Shown: positions 8,244 through 15,996 of the stretch, in pieces | How positions within the stretch are numbered: position 1 is the stretch's first letter | How the letters are laid out: each line of letters begins with the position of its first letter | From: Hydrogenophaga sp. | Lineage (GTDB): Bacteria; Pseudomonadota; Gammaproteobacteria; Burkholderiales; Burkholderiaceae_C | Assembly: GCA_018333605.1 (NCBI GenBank) | Contig: JAGXSV010000008.1 | Location: forward strand, 1 to 36,020 | Direction: 5' to 3' | Length of the DNA stretch: 36,020 nucleotides | The notes under the pieces: model-generated | What the model was told of the DNA's origin: nothing | Seen by the model: the letters and a program-made list of their open reading frames with translations, nothing else | Databases searched by the model: none | Made by a program: the position numbers and the translations under genes

Positions 8244-9026
8244 ATGGCTTACACACTGGATTTGTCGGGCCGCGTGGCTCTGGTCACGGGCGCATCGGGC
8301 GGCTTGGGCGAACAGTTTGCCAAAACACTGGCCCGCGCCGGCGCGGCGGTGGTGCTGGCCAGCCGTCGCACCGACCGGCTGATGGCCTTGCGCGCCCACA
8401 TCGAGGCCGAGGGCGGCGACGCCCATGTGGTGGCGCTGGACGTGACCGATATCGCGTCCATCAAAGCGGCCATTGCCCACGCGGAAACCGAGGTCGGCCC
8501 GATCGATATCCTCATCAACAACTCGGGGGTGAGCACCACGCAGCGCTTGCAGGATGTGACCGAAGACGACTACGACTTCGTGCTCAACACCAACACCAAG
8601 GGCGCGTTTTTTGTGGCGCAAGAAGTGGCCAAGCGCATGCTGGCCCGTGCCAAGGGCGCGGCACCCGGCACCTATGTGGGTGGGCGCATCATCAACATCG
8701 CGTCCATGGCCGGCCTGAAGGTGCTGCCGCAAATTGGCGTGTACTGCATGAGCAAAGCCGCTGTGGTACACATGACCAAAGCGATGGCGGTGGAGTGGGG
8801 CAAGTACGGCATCAACGTCAACGCCATTTGCCCGGGCTACATCGACACCGAAATCAACCACCACCACTGGGCCACCGAACAGGGGCAAAAGCTGGTCAAC
8901 ATGCTGCCGCGCAAGCGCGTGGGCCACCCCGCCGACCTGGACGCTTTGCTGGTGATGCTGTGCGCCAGCGAAAGCCATTTCATCAATGGCGCGGTGATCG
9001 CGGCCGACGATGGTTTTGGAGTCTGA
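8244..9026 (+). CDS. SDR-family NAD(P)-dependent oxidoreductase
   Basis: 260 residues, classical short-chain dehydrogenase. The cofactor motif TGASGGLG is at 15-22, NNSG at 92-95, and the catalytic Ser154, Tyr167 and Lys171 sit in INIAS and YCMSK. The substrate is not evident; a 3-hydroxyacyl or other alcohol/ketone is plausible given the neighbouring thioesterase and ETF-QO. ATG 8244 is preceded by GAGGAGCAA, a strong ribosome site. Three bases separate its stop from the next start, so it is the first gene of a three-gene unit with the DMT transporter and thioesterase. RR at 41-42, just after the second beta strand, suggests NADP preference, though this is an inference. Confidence 0.93.
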   Translation: MAYTLDLSGRVALVTGASGGLGEQFAKTLARAGAAVVLASRRTDRLMALRAHIEAEGGDAHVVALDVTDIASIKAAIAHAETEVGPIDILINNSGVSTTQRLQDVTEDDYDFVLNTNTKGAFFVAQEVAKRMLARAKGAAPGTYVGGRIINIASMAGLKVLPQIGVYCMSKAAVVHMTKAMAVEWGKYGINVNAICPGYIDTEINHHHWATEQGQKLVNMLPRKRVGHPADLDALLVMLCASESHFINGAVIAADDGFGV

Positions 9027-9029
9027 TTC

Positions 9030-10022
9030 TTGATCGCGTCTGACGCGGTGCGGCCCGCCGTCTGGCCAGCGGGCATGCTCACTGGCCTTTTGGCCGGGCT
9101 GGGTGCCGGTGCCTTCTGGGGCATGACCTTCGTGGCGCCCTTGATGCTGCCGGGCTTCAGTTCGGTGGAAGTCACCGTGGGTCGTTTTCTGGCCTGCGGC
9201 CTGTTTGCGTTGCTGTTGTTTGTGGGCAGGCCGCTGGCCGGCTTGTTGCGCCGCCGCCCCGCCCGCCAGCCCGTGCGGCTGGGGGTCTGGCACGGGCCCA
9301 CGCCGCGCCAGGCCTTGGCGGCAATCGGCCTGAGCGTGTTGGGCTACACCGGTTACTACCTGTTGCTCGTGCTGGCTATCCAGGATGCGGGTGCGGCCTT
9401 GCCGGTGCTGATCATTGGCACCATTCCGCTGTGGGTGATGGTGCTGGGCAAGCCGCAGGCGCTGCGCTGGGGTGCTCTGGTGCCCGGTGTGTTGCTGACG
9501 GCACTGGGCATGTTGCTGATGATGCAAGCCACGGGCGAGGCCGCCGGCCATGGCAGCGCTGACGCGCCCATGATGTGGCGCGGCGTGTTGTATGCGGTGG
9601 CGGCCATGGCGAGCTGGACCGCGTTTGGCCTGCTCAACGCCGCCTGGTTGAGGCGCCACCCGGAAGTGAACTCGACCGACTGGGCCAACTGGCTTGGCAT
9701 GGCGGCTGGCGTGGGGGCGCTGCTGTTGTGGGGCTTGTGGGGTTCGGACTGGGCCAGCCTGCGGGCTCGCGAGGGCTTTGGCACCTTTGTGCTGGTCTGC
9801 ACCGTGACCGGCATCGGCTCGGCTTGGGTGGCGGCGGTGCTGTGGAACATGGCCAGCCGCCGCCTGAGCCCCAGCCTGGCCGGCCAACTCATCGTCAGCG
9901 AAACCGTTTTTGGATTGATTTACACCTTTGCCTGGAGCGCCCAATGGCCGGCCGCCATGCAGTGGGCGGCCTGCGTGCTGTTCGTGCTGGGCATCCTGGC
10001 TTCTATCAAGGCACATCGATGA
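9030..10022 (+). CDS. EamA/DMT-superfamily membrane transporter
   Basis: 330 residues with about ten hydrophobic helices in two repeats, as in the drug/metabolite transporter family. The start of the first repeat is GLLAGLGAGAFWGMTFVAPLML and the second begins near MMWRGVLYAVAAMASWTAFGLLNAAWL. The function is probably small-molecule export or exchange; the substrate is unknown. The start is TTG at 9030, supported by GGAG eight bases upstream (9018-9021) and by tight spacing after the SDR stop. An ATG at 9075 is the alternative. The stop overlaps the thioesterase start in ATGA. Confidence 0.88.
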   Translation: MIASDAVRPAVWPAGMLTGLLAGLGAGAFWGMTFVAPLMLPGFSSVEVTVGRFLACGLFALLLFVGRPLAGLLRRRPARQPVRLGVWHGPTPRQALAAIGLSVLGYTGYYLLLVLAIQDAGAALPVLIIGTIPLWVMVLGKPQALRWGALVPGVLLTALGMLLMMQATGEAAGHGSADAPMMWRGVLYAVAAMASWTAFGLLNAAWLRRHPEVNSTDWANWLGMAAGVGALLLWGLWGSDWASLRAREGFGTFVLVCTVTGIGSAWVAAVLWNMASRRLSPSLAGQLIVSETVFGLIYTFAWSAQWPAAMQWAACVLFVLGILASIKAHR

Positions 10023-10468
10023 AACTCGAACTCCCGGAAGATAAAAAACTGGTGCACAGCGTTGTCGTCCCCATTCGTTGGGGCGACATGGACGCCATGG
10101 GCCACGTCAACAACACCCTGTATTTCCGCTACATGGAAATTGCGCGGCTGGACTGGTTTTTTGGCATGGGCCTGCCGGCCGACCCGAAGGGTGAAGGCCC
10201 GGTGATCGTCAACGCCTTTTGCAATTTCACCCGGCAGCTGGAGTTTCCGGGCGATGTGCTGGTGCGCACCTACCTGGGCACCATGGTGCGCACCTCGTTT
10301 GACACCTACCACGAGTTGCTGCGCACCGACGACCCGAACACGGTGTATGCCAACGGCGGCGCTACCGTGGTCTGGGTCGATTTTCCGCAGCAAAAGTCGG
10401 TGCCCCTGTCGGATCACGCCCGCGCCCAGATCGGGTGCGCTGGCGGCCCGCCCTTGCTGGGGCGCTGA
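10019..10468 (+). CDS. Acyl-CoA thioesterase, 4HBT hotdog fold
   Basis: 149 residues. The motif RWGDMDAMGHVNNTLYFRYME near residues 20-40 is the 4-hydroxybenzoyl-CoA thioesterase signature, with the catalytic Asp of DxxGHVNN. A later GGATVVWVDF strand completes the hotdog fold. It should hydrolyse an acyl- or aryl-CoA thioester; which one cannot be told. ATG 10019 overlaps the transporter stop by four bases, so translation is coupled. It is the last gene of the SDR-transporter-thioesterase unit and is followed by a repeat. Confidence 0.9.
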   Translation: MKLELPEDKKLVHSVVVPIRWGDMDAMGHVNNTLYFRYMEIARLDWFFGMGLPADPKGEGPVIVNAFCNFTRQLEFPGDVLVRTYLGTMVRTSFDTYHELLRTDDPNTVYANGGATVVWVDFPQQKSVPLSDHARAQIGCAGGPPLLGR

Positions 10469-10481
10469 AGCCAGCGATCCG

Positions 10482-10550
10482 GCGTCGGGCCGCCCCAAGC
10501 CGGATGCGCACCGCCCCTCGGGGGGCAGCGACCCGCGCAGCGGCGGAGCG
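10482..10550 (+). repeat. GC-rich extragenic repeat, copy b (variant)
   Basis: Lies between the thioesterase and a convergent gene. It contains CGCCCCTCGGGGGGCAGCG followed by CGCGCAGCGGCGGAGCG. It shares the C-run/G-run hairpin and the GCGCAGCGGCG tail with the other copies but lacks their front hairpin. Confidence 0.5.
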
Positions 10551-10562
10551 CTGGCGCTTGGC

Positions 10563-11156
10563 TTACTTTTGCTTGGGCAGGCGGCCCATCAGGTAGAACT
10601 CGGGGTTGGGCATCATGCCGCTGAAGCTGGCGATGCGGTTGGACAGGCCGAAAAACGCGGTGATGGCGGCGATGTCCCAGGCGTCTTCGTCGCTGAAACC
10701 ATGGGCATGCAGGGCGGAAAAATCGGCGTCGTCGATTTCGTGCGAGGCCAGGCACACCTTCATCGCAAAGTCGAGCATGGCGCGCTGGCGCGGTGAAATG
10801 TCGGCCTTGCGGTAATTCACCGCCACCTGGTCGGCCACCAGGGGTTTTTTCTCGTAAATGCGCAATATGGCACCGTGCGCCACCACGCAATACAGGCAGT
10901 GGTTGGCCGCGCTGGTGGCGGTGACAATCATTTCCCGGTCGCCCTTGCTCAGGCCCGATGTGCGTCCTGCGGTTTCTGGCGTCATCAGGGCGTCGTGGTA
11001 GGCGAAGAAGGCGCGCCATTCGGCCGGGCGCCGCGCCAGAACCAGAAACACATGGGGCACAAAGCCGGCTTTTTCCTGCACCGCCAGTATTTTGGCCTTG
11101 AGGTCCTCAGGCAGGCTGTTCAGATCGGGCAGGGGATATCGGGGGGTGTTGCTCAT
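10563..11156 (-). CDS. Uncharacterised peroxidase-related protein, AhpD/CMD fold
   Basis: 197 residues. The core NHCLYCVVAHGAILRIY contains the CxxC redox pair followed by H, as in AhpD-like and alkylhydroperoxidase-related proteins. The length and the N-terminal PLPDLNSLPEDLKAKI block match the uncharacterised peroxidase-related enzymes of this fold. It may reduce hydroperoxides or act in thiol redox chemistry, but no substrate is known. The start is ATG 11156 (MSNTPRYPLPD), with GGAGAC upstream; an in-frame ATG six codons earlier lacks this site. It is divergent from a second CMD-fold gene 80 bases away. Confidence 0.85.
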   Translation of the reverse strand: MSNTPRYPLPDLNSLPEDLKAKILAVQEKAGFVPHVFLVLARRPAEWRAFFAYHDALMTPETAGRTSGLSKGDREMIVTATSAANHCLYCVVAHGAILRIYEKKPLVADQVAVNYRKADISPRQRAMLDFAMKVCLASHEIDDADFSALHAHGFSDEDAWDIAAITAFFGLSNRIASFSGMMPNPEFYLMGRLPKQK

Positions 11157-11236
11157 GTTCTTGTCTCCAGTCAAAAAAGGGGTCCACTGGCAGTTTATCC
11201 TTGGGCCATTCCCACCCGAGACACCTGGAGCACAGC

Positions 11237-11614
11237 ATGCAAGATGAGCAATACCGCACCGGCCTGGCGACCCGCCGCGAGGTCATGGGGGACGCATTTG
11301 TGGACCGCGCACTGGCTGGCACCACCGCGTTCACCCAGCCCATCCAGGACCACATTTCACGTGCGGCCTGGGGTGACGTGTGGCAGCGCGACGGGCTGGA
11401 CCGCAAGACCCGCAGCCTGGTCACGGTGGCCATGCTGACCGCGCTGGGCAAGCAGCACGAGCTGAAAGGCCATGTGCGCGGCGCCCTCAACAACGGCGCC
11501 ACGGTGCAGGAAATTCAGGAAGTGCTGTTGCACGCTGCGGTGTATTGCGGCATTCCCACTTCGGTGGAGGCCTTTCGCACCGCCGCCGAGGTGTGCGAGC
11601 CGCCTGTTGCCTGA
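11237..11614 (+). CDS. Carboxymuconolactone decarboxylase family protein
   Basis: 125 residues. The block RKTRSLVTVAMLTALGKQHELKGHVRGALNNGAT, then IQEVLLHAAVYCGIPTSVEAF, is characteristic of the 4-carboxymuconolactone decarboxylase (PcaC-like) family, including the conserved GxPTSVEAF. True PcaC acts in the protocatechuate branch of the beta-ketoadipate pathway, and scoAB-type CoA-transferases act later in it. No other pca genes are present, so the specific role is open. The ATG at 11237 has TGGAG upstream. The Bug protein gene follows 43 bases later, suggesting one transcript. Confidence 0.85.
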   Translation: MQDEQYRTGLATRREVMGDAFVDRALAGTTAFTQPIQDHISRAAWGDVWQRDGLDRKTRSLVTVAMLTALGKQHELKGHVRGALNNGATVQEIQEVLLHAAVYCGIPTSVEAFRTAAEVCEPPVA

Positions 11615-11657
11615 GTCCATGAGGTTTCCTTTTTTCAATCCAGAACGGAGTTTTTCC

Positions 11658-12644
11658 ATGACCCGCCCCCGTCGCTCGTTTCTCTCCCGCTGTCTTCGGA
11701 TCACGCTGTCGCTTGGCGCCACGCTGAGCCTGGGTCTGGCCGCTGCCCAGTCGCCCACCACCAAGCTGCTGGTGGGCTTTCCGGCAGGGGGTGGCACCGA
11801 CGCCATCGCCCGCATCCTGGCCGAACGCCTGCAAACCGAGCTGGGCGCGTCCGTTGTGGTGGACAACAAACCGGGTGCCGGTGGCCAGCTGGCCGCGCAG
11901 GCGCTCAAGGCCGCCGCACCCGATGGTCACACGCTGTTCTTAAGCCATGACCACAGCATCACCATCCTGCCCATGGTCACCAAGAACCCGGGCTACGACT
12001 CTGCCAAAGATTTCGTCCCGGTGGCCGGCTTCGCGACGTTCGTGAATGCCTTTGCCTTGTCCGGCGGCACCCCCGCCACCTCGCTCAAGGGCTATGCCGA
12101 CTGGGTGCGCCAGCAGGGTGGCGGCAAAGGTGCTGTGGGTATTCCGGCGCCGGGCTCGGTGCCGCAGTTTCTGGTGCAGGTGATCGCCAAACAAAACCAG
12201 CTGGATCTGGTGGCCGCGCCTTACCGCGGCAGCGCGCCCATGATGGGCGATATGCTGGGCAACCAGATTTCGGCGGGCGTGGCATCCATTCCCGACTTCA
12301 TTGAAAACCACAAGGCCGGCAAGTTGCGTGTGGTGGCCGTCATGGGCACGCAGCGCCAGGCCGCCATGCCCGAGGTGCCCACGTTTGCGGAACTGGGGCT
12401 GAGCGGGTTTGAAGACGTGCCTTTTTACGGAATTTTCGCCCCTGCCGGCACACCCAAGGCCACGCTGGACAAGCTGGGCGCCGCCATTCAAAAGGCCATT
12501 GCACAGCCCGATGTGCATGGCAAACTCACTGCCATGGGCTTGACGGTGGGCTACATGACCTCTGAGCAGCTGGCCGCGCGTGAACGCAGCTACGCGAGGG
12601 TGTGGTCCAAGATCATCAAGGACAGCGGCTTTCAGCCCCAGTAA
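11658..12644 (+). CDS. Tripartite tricarboxylate transporter (Bug) periplasmic binding protein
   Basis: 328 residues. A twin-basic N terminus MTRPRRSFLSRC, a hydrophobic helix and an LAAAQ end form a secretion signal (cleavage near residue 30). The mature protein begins TTKLLVGFPAGGGTDAIARILAERL, the hallmark of the Bug/TctC family. Later family blocks are VVVDNKPGAGGQLAAQALK and VPTFAELGL. It should capture a carboxylate or related ligand in the periplasm. No TctA/TctB membrane partners lie beside it, which is common for the many orphan Bug proteins of Burkholderiales. ATG 11658 is chosen because GGAG lies seven bases upstream; an in-frame ATG at 11619 would put non-signal-like residues first. 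Confidence 0.92.
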   Translation: MTRPRRSFLSRCLRITLSLGATLSLGLAAAQSPTTKLLVGFPAGGGTDAIARILAERLQTELGASVVVDNKPGAGGQLAAQALKAAAPDGHTLFLSHDHSITILPMVTKNPGYDSAKDFVPVAGFATFVNAFALSGGTPATSLKGYADWVRQQGGGKGAVGIPAPGSVPQFLVQVIAKQNQLDLVAAPYRGSAPMMGDMLGNQISAGVASIPDFIENHKAGKLRVVAVMGTQRQAAMPEVPTFAELGLSGFEDVPFYGIFAPAGTPKATLDKLGAAIQKAIAQPDVHGKLTAMGLTVGYMTSEQLAARERSYARVWSKIIKDSGFQPQ

Positions 12645-12679
12645 GGCCTGCGCTGCCGGCTGGGCTGGCGCCCGGCGGG

Positions 12680-13234
12680 TCAACCCGCAATGAGTTTGTG
12701 CACCAGGTCCACCGAACTGCCGGCCTGGTATTTGCGCATCAGCCGCGCGCGGTAAATCTCCACCGTGCGGTGGCTGATGGCGAGCAGCTTGCCGATTTCC
12801 TTGCTGGTCAGGCCATCCATCAGGAAGGCGGCCACTTCGCGTTCGCGCGGTGTCAGTTCGGCGCGCACGGCGCGGCGTGAGCTGAGGTCTTCAAAGCTCC
12901 AGATGCCCGCTTCGTGGGGCGCCTCGCGCCGCAGCGCCCGCCCGGTCACGTGGCACCAAAACGGCTCACCCTTCAGGCGGCCTTCCACCCGTTTCATGAT
13001 GCGATCGTCGGCATACGTCCCACTCTTGCCCAGAATGGGCGCAATGCGGGCGCCGGTGCGCTCGTACTCGTCGGCGCTGGGGTACAAAATTTGAAAGCTC
13101 TGGCCCACCAGTTGCTCGCGGCTGGCGCCAAACATGTCGCACAGCGCCTGGTTGCAGTCCACCATGGTGCGCTGGCGCGACAACGCCAGCCCCACGGGGG
13201 CCAGGTCAAAAGCGAGCCGGTAATCGATATTCAT
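12680..13234 (-). CDS. PAS-LuxR transcriptional regulator
   Basis: 184 residues. Residues 1 to about 110 form a PAS domain (DYRLAFDLAPVGLALSRQRTMVDCNQALCDMFG). Residues about 125-180 are a LuxR/FixJ-type helix-turn-helix beginning LTPREREVAAFLMDGLTSKEIGKLLAISHRTVE. There is no receiver domain, so the signal probably enters through the PAS pocket (a small molecule or cofactor). It is divergent from scoAB, with a perfect palindrome in the shared intergenic region, which suggests that it controls scoAB. The ribosome site is weak. A catabolic regulator role is an inference from context. Confidence 0.9.
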   Translation of the reverse strand: MNIDYRLAFDLAPVGLALSRQRTMVDCNQALCDMFGASREQLVGQSFQILYPSADEYERTGARIAPILGKSGTYADDRIMKRVEGRLKGEPFWCHVTGRALRREAPHEAGIWSFEDLSSRRAVRAELTPREREVAAFLMDGLTSKEIGKLLAISHRTVEIYRARLMRKYQAGSSVDLVHKLIAG

Positions 13235-13286
13235 AACGGTTGACCACGGCGCCGGAGCGCGACCCCGGTGCTTGACAAGGTGCGGG

Positions 13287-13364
13287 CCAGGGCACCGACG
13301 GGCCGGCTTCGCCGGACGGCCAGTGCCGCCCTCTTCAGGGGGTCGCGCGCAGCGCGGCGGGGGT
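13287..13364 (+). repeat. GC-rich extragenic repeat, copy c
   Basis: Begins CCAGGGCACCGACGGGCC, has a CCGGC-TTC-GCCGG hairpin where copies e and f have CTGGC-TTT-GCCAG, then CAGTGCCGCCC, a C/G-run hairpin and GCGCAGCGCGGCGGGGGT. It sits between the regulator and the palindrome upstream of scoA. Confidence 0.7.
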
Positions 13365-13394
13365 GGGTCATCACAGGGTTAGTCATTAGGTCAA

Positions 13395-13416
13395 ACTACG
13401 TATGACTTTACGTAGT
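13395..13416. promoter_or_regulatory. Perfect palindrome, candidate operator for scoAB
   Basis: ACTACGTA (13395-13402), six bases, then TACGTAGT (13409-13416), an exact inverted repeat about 40 bases before the scoA start. A possible -10 TAGTAT overlaps its right end (13413-13418). Position between a PAS-LuxR gene and scoAB makes it the likely binding site of that regulator. The protein-site link is inferred. Confidence 0.6.
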
Positions 13417-13456
13417 ATCGTCACCTTATCCCTGTTCAACCACTGGAGCAACCGAC

Positions 13457-14158
13457 GTGAACAAGATTTACCCGAGCGCAGCCGAAGCCCTGAAAGGCGT
13501 GGTGGCCGACGGCCAACTGATCGCCGTAGGCGGTTTTGGCCTGTGTGGCATTCCCGAAGCGCTGATCGACGCCCTGCGCGATTCTGGCGTGAAGAACCTC
13601 ACCGCCATCTCGAACAACGCGGGCGTGGACGACTTCGGTCTGGGCAAGCTGCTGCAGACGCGCCAGATCAAGAAAATGATCTCGTCTTATGTGGGCGAAA
13701 ACAAAGAGTTTGAGCGCCAGTACCTGGCCGGTGAACTCGAACTTGAATTCACGCCGCAGGGCACGCTGGCTGAAAAGCTGCGCGCCGGTGGCGCCGGCAT
13801 TCCGGCTTTTTTCACCAAAACCGGCGTGGGCACGCTGGTGGCCGAAGGCAAGGAGCTGCGCGAGTTCGACGGTGAAACCTACGTGATGGAGCGCTCTCTG
13901 GTGCCTGAGGTGTCGCTGGTGAAGGCCGACGTGGCCGACATGTCGGGCAACCTGCGCTTCAACAAGACCGCACGCAACTTCAACCCCGCCGCGGCCACGG
14001 CCGGCAAGATCTGCATTGTGGAGGTGGAGCGCATTGTGGCCACCGGCGACATTGCACCGGACGACGTGCACCTGCCCGGCATTTACGTGCACCGCATTGT
14101 GCTGAACCCCACCCCGGAAAAGCGCATCGAGAAGCGCACCACCCGCGACCGCAAGTAA
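13457..14158 (+). CDS. scoA: 3-oxoacid CoA-transferase, subunit A
   Basis: 233 residues, alpha subunit of a succinyl-CoA:3-ketoacid (SCOT-type) CoA-transferase. The N-terminal [22 protein letters not shown] holds the glycine-rich CoA-binding loop. [24 protein letters not shown] is the family block near the end. With ScoB it moves CoA from succinyl-CoA to acetoacetate or a similar oxoacid, allowing ketone-body or beta-keto acid use. The start is GTG 13457, with GGAG eight bases upstream. scoB starts 10 bases after its stop. AtoD- and PcaI-type enzymes are close relatives; the long block pattern favours SCOT. Confidence 0.93.
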   Translation: MNKIYPSAAEALKGVVADGQLIAVGGFGLCGIPEALIDALRDSGVKNLTAISNNAGVDDFGLGKLLQTRQIKKMISSYVGENKEFERQYLAGELELEFTPQGTLAEKLRAGGAGIPAFFTKTGVGTLVAEGKELREFDGETYVMERSLVPEVSLVKADVADMSGNLRFNKTARNFNPAAATAGKICIVEVERIVATGDIAPDDVHLPGIYVHRIVLNPTPEKRIEKRTTRDRK

Positions 14159-14168
14159 GGAGATCACC

Positions 14169-14807
14169 ATGCCTTGGACCCAAGACCAGATGGCCGCGCG
14201 TGCGGCGCAGGAGCTGCAGGACGGCTTTTATGTGAACCTCGGTATCGGCATCCCGACGCTGGTGGCCAATCACGTGCCCGACCACGTGGAAGTGTGGCTG
14301 CAGAGCGAAAACGGCATGCTGGGCATTGGCCCGTTTCCCTACGAGGATGAGGTGGACCCCGACCTGATCAACGCCGGCAAGCAGACCGTGACCACCATGA
14401 AGGGATCGGCCATTTTCGGTAGCGACCAGTCGTTTGCCATGATCCGCGGCGGCAAGATCAACCTGTCCATTCTGGGCGCCATGCAAGTCACCGCCGAGGG
14501 CGATCTGGCCAACTGGATGATTCCCGGCAAGATGGTCAAGGGCATGGGCGGTGCCATGGACCTGGTGGCGGGCGTCAAGCGCGTCATCGTGCTCATGGAG
14601 CACGTGGCCAAAAAGAAAGACGGTACCGAAGACCTGAAAATCTTGCCCGCCTGCACCTTGCCGCTGACCGGCAAAGGCGTGGTGGATCGCATCATCACCG
14701 ACCTGGGCGTGATGGACGTGACGCCCGAAGGCCTGAAGCTCGTCGAGCTGGCCGACGGCGTGACGCGCGAGTTCATCCAGAGCAAGACTGGCGTTCCGCT
14801 GATCTGA
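14169..14807 (+). CDS. scoB: 3-oxoacid CoA-transferase, subunit B
   Basis: 212 residues. The catalytic glutamate that forms the enzyme-CoA thioester is E47 in [11 protein letters not shown], and the [13 protein letters not shown] block precedes it. The C-terminal [15 protein letters not shown] block is also conserved. The start is ATG 14169 with AAGGAGAT immediately upstream, a strong ribosome site. It forms the active heterodimer or heterotetramer with ScoA. No strong terminator was found after it; the next gene has its own leader hairpin. Confidence 0.95.
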   Translation: MPWTQDQMAARAAQELQDGFYVNLGIGIPTLVANHVPDHVEVWLQSENGMLGIGPFPYEDEVDPDLINAGKQTVTTMKGSAIFGSDQSFAMIRGGKINLSILGAMQVTAEGDLANWMIPGKMVKGMGGAMDLVAGVKRVIVLMEHVAKKKDGTEDLKILPACTLPLTGKGVVDRIITDLGVMDVTPEGLKLVELADGVTREFIQSKTGVPLI

Positions 14808-14893
14808 TCGCTCGATGGCCTATTGTTTGGTGGCCTTTTGAAAGCATGTTGACAGCCGCAGTGGCTACACTGCACGCTTGTCCATCGCACGCA

Positions 14894-14916
14894 CCCGCTC
14901 AAGGTGCGGGCTTTTT
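14894..14916 (+). terminator. Hairpin and T-tract in the leader of the UPF0016 gene
   Basis: CCCGC, a seven-base loop and GCGGG, then C and five T. An alternative stem, GCACC with GGTGC (14891-14905), competes with it. It ends 36 bases before the likely start of the transporter gene, so it may either end the scoAB transcript or act as an attenuator. Some UPF0016 genes are controlled by manganese riboswitches of the yybP-ykoY type, but the conserved aptamer blocks are not visible here. Confidence 0.55.
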
Positions 14917-14951
14917 CGTTGGGTTTTTCATTTGCGTTTTGGGGAGTGGGT

Positions 14952-15515
14952 TTGGAAGCTTTCTTACTGTCCACCGGTATCGTGGCTCTGGCCGAAATGG
15001 GCGACAAGACACAGCTTTTGTCCCTCGTGCTGGCCGCCCGTTTCAAAAAACCCTGGCCCATCATTTGGGGCATTTTGGCGGCCACGCTGCTCAACCACGC
15101 CCTGGCCGGCGCGGTGGGCTCGTGGGTGATGGCCGCCGCAGGGCCCGACGTGATGCGCTGGGTGTTGGGCGTGTCCTTCATTGCCATGGCCGGCTGGATG
15201 CTCATTCCCGACAAGCTGGACGACGAAGACGCGGTGCCCAAGCGCCAGTTTGGGGTGTTTTTCACCACCACCTGGGCGTTCTTTCTGGCTGAAATGGGCG
15301 ACAAAACCCAAATCGCCACCGTGGCGCTGGGTGCGCAGTACGAGCCGCTGGTGGCCGTGGTGGCCGGTACCACCTTGGGCATGATGCTGGCCAACGCACC
15401 CGTGGTGTTCTTTGGTGATGCCATTACCCGGCGTGTGCCCATCAAGGCGGTGCATGTGGCGGCCGCGCTGATCTTTCTGGCCCTGGGTGTGGCGGTGCTC
15501 TGGAGTGGATCGTAA
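14952..15515 (+). CDS. UPF0016/GDT1 (TMEM165-like) cation transporter
   Basis: 187 residues. Two copies of the ExGDKT signature, ALAEMGDKTQLL near residue 12 and FLAEMGDKTQIA near residue 120, lie at the starts of the two homologous three-helix halves. Members export Mn2+ or exchange Ca2+/Mn2+ for protons at the inner membrane. The start is taken as TTG 14952 (MEAFLLSTGIVALAEMGDK), preceded by GGGGAG at 14941-14946 and matching the usual family N terminus. A GTG at 14904 would lie inside the leader hairpin and is unlikely. Mn2+ export is the best guess. Confidence 0.88.
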   Translation: MEAFLLSTGIVALAEMGDKTQLLSLVLAARFKKPWPIIWGILAATLLNHALAGAVGSWVMAAAGPDVMRWVLGVSFIAMAGWMLIPDKLDDEDAVPKRQFGVFFTTTWAFFLAEMGDKTQIATVALGAQYEPLVAVVAGTTLGMMLANAPVVFFGDAITRRVPIKAVHVAAALIFLALGVAVLWSGS

Positions 15516-15996
15516 GTGCGGCCCCTGTGGCCGCCTCGGCTTGGCTGTTGCGGCTTGACTATCGGCTCGGCACTGGCCAGCACAGGTGCTGGCCTTGTTT
15601 CCCGACGCCTTCGGCACACAGCACAAATGGAGTCTGTTCTGGGGGGCTCAGCGTCCCCCACTGCCCAGGCATGTGACACCCTCCGCACCGGGAACGGGCG
15701 CGTGAACGGGTGGTGCCGTGCCCTGAGCGCGGTCGGCTGCCTGTGCCGCCCAACGAAGGCCTGGCGCACCGGTGTCGTGGCGCATACGGCATGTCGCGCA
15801 CCGCCTGTGCCCGGCCGCCACAGGCACGGCGCTGAGCATCACGCCCGCGAGGCTGTATTGCTCAAAAACGTCGAAACGCGGTACCAGCACGTCCCATGAC
15901 GCAGCCTCGTCGACAAAAAGTGACGCGTCACCCGGCCTGATGCTGTCTCATCACCCCCTTTGCCGGCGTTCGGGTGTGGACGGGTAACATGCCCGC
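15516..15996. other. Intergenic region without a supported gene
   Basis: About 480 bases. Open frames of 60-127 codons on both strands have no recognisable domains, no ribosome site and codon use unlike the neighbours. A short GCGGCC-x5-GGCCGC inverted repeat follows the transporter stop but has no T-tract. It may hold a promoter for the next gene; none was clear. Confidence 0.4.

Noticed and set aside
14849..14871. TTGACA box as promoter of the UPF0016 gene
   Set aside because: No acceptable -10 at 16-18 bases; TACACT lies only 11 bases away.
14808..14890. yybP-ykoY manganese riboswitch before the UPF0016 gene
   Set aside because: The conserved aptamer blocks are not visible and the leader is too short; only the hairpin and T-tract can be supported.
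14339..15769. 476-codon minus-strand frame across scoB and the UPF0016 gene
   Set aside because: Antisense to two real genes; composition is serine/threonine/proline-rich as expected from a shadow frame.
15648..15890. 80-codon minus-strand open frame in the 15.5-16.0 kb gap
   Set aside because: No ribosome site, no recognisable protein and weak codon bias; left as unexplained intergenic sequence.
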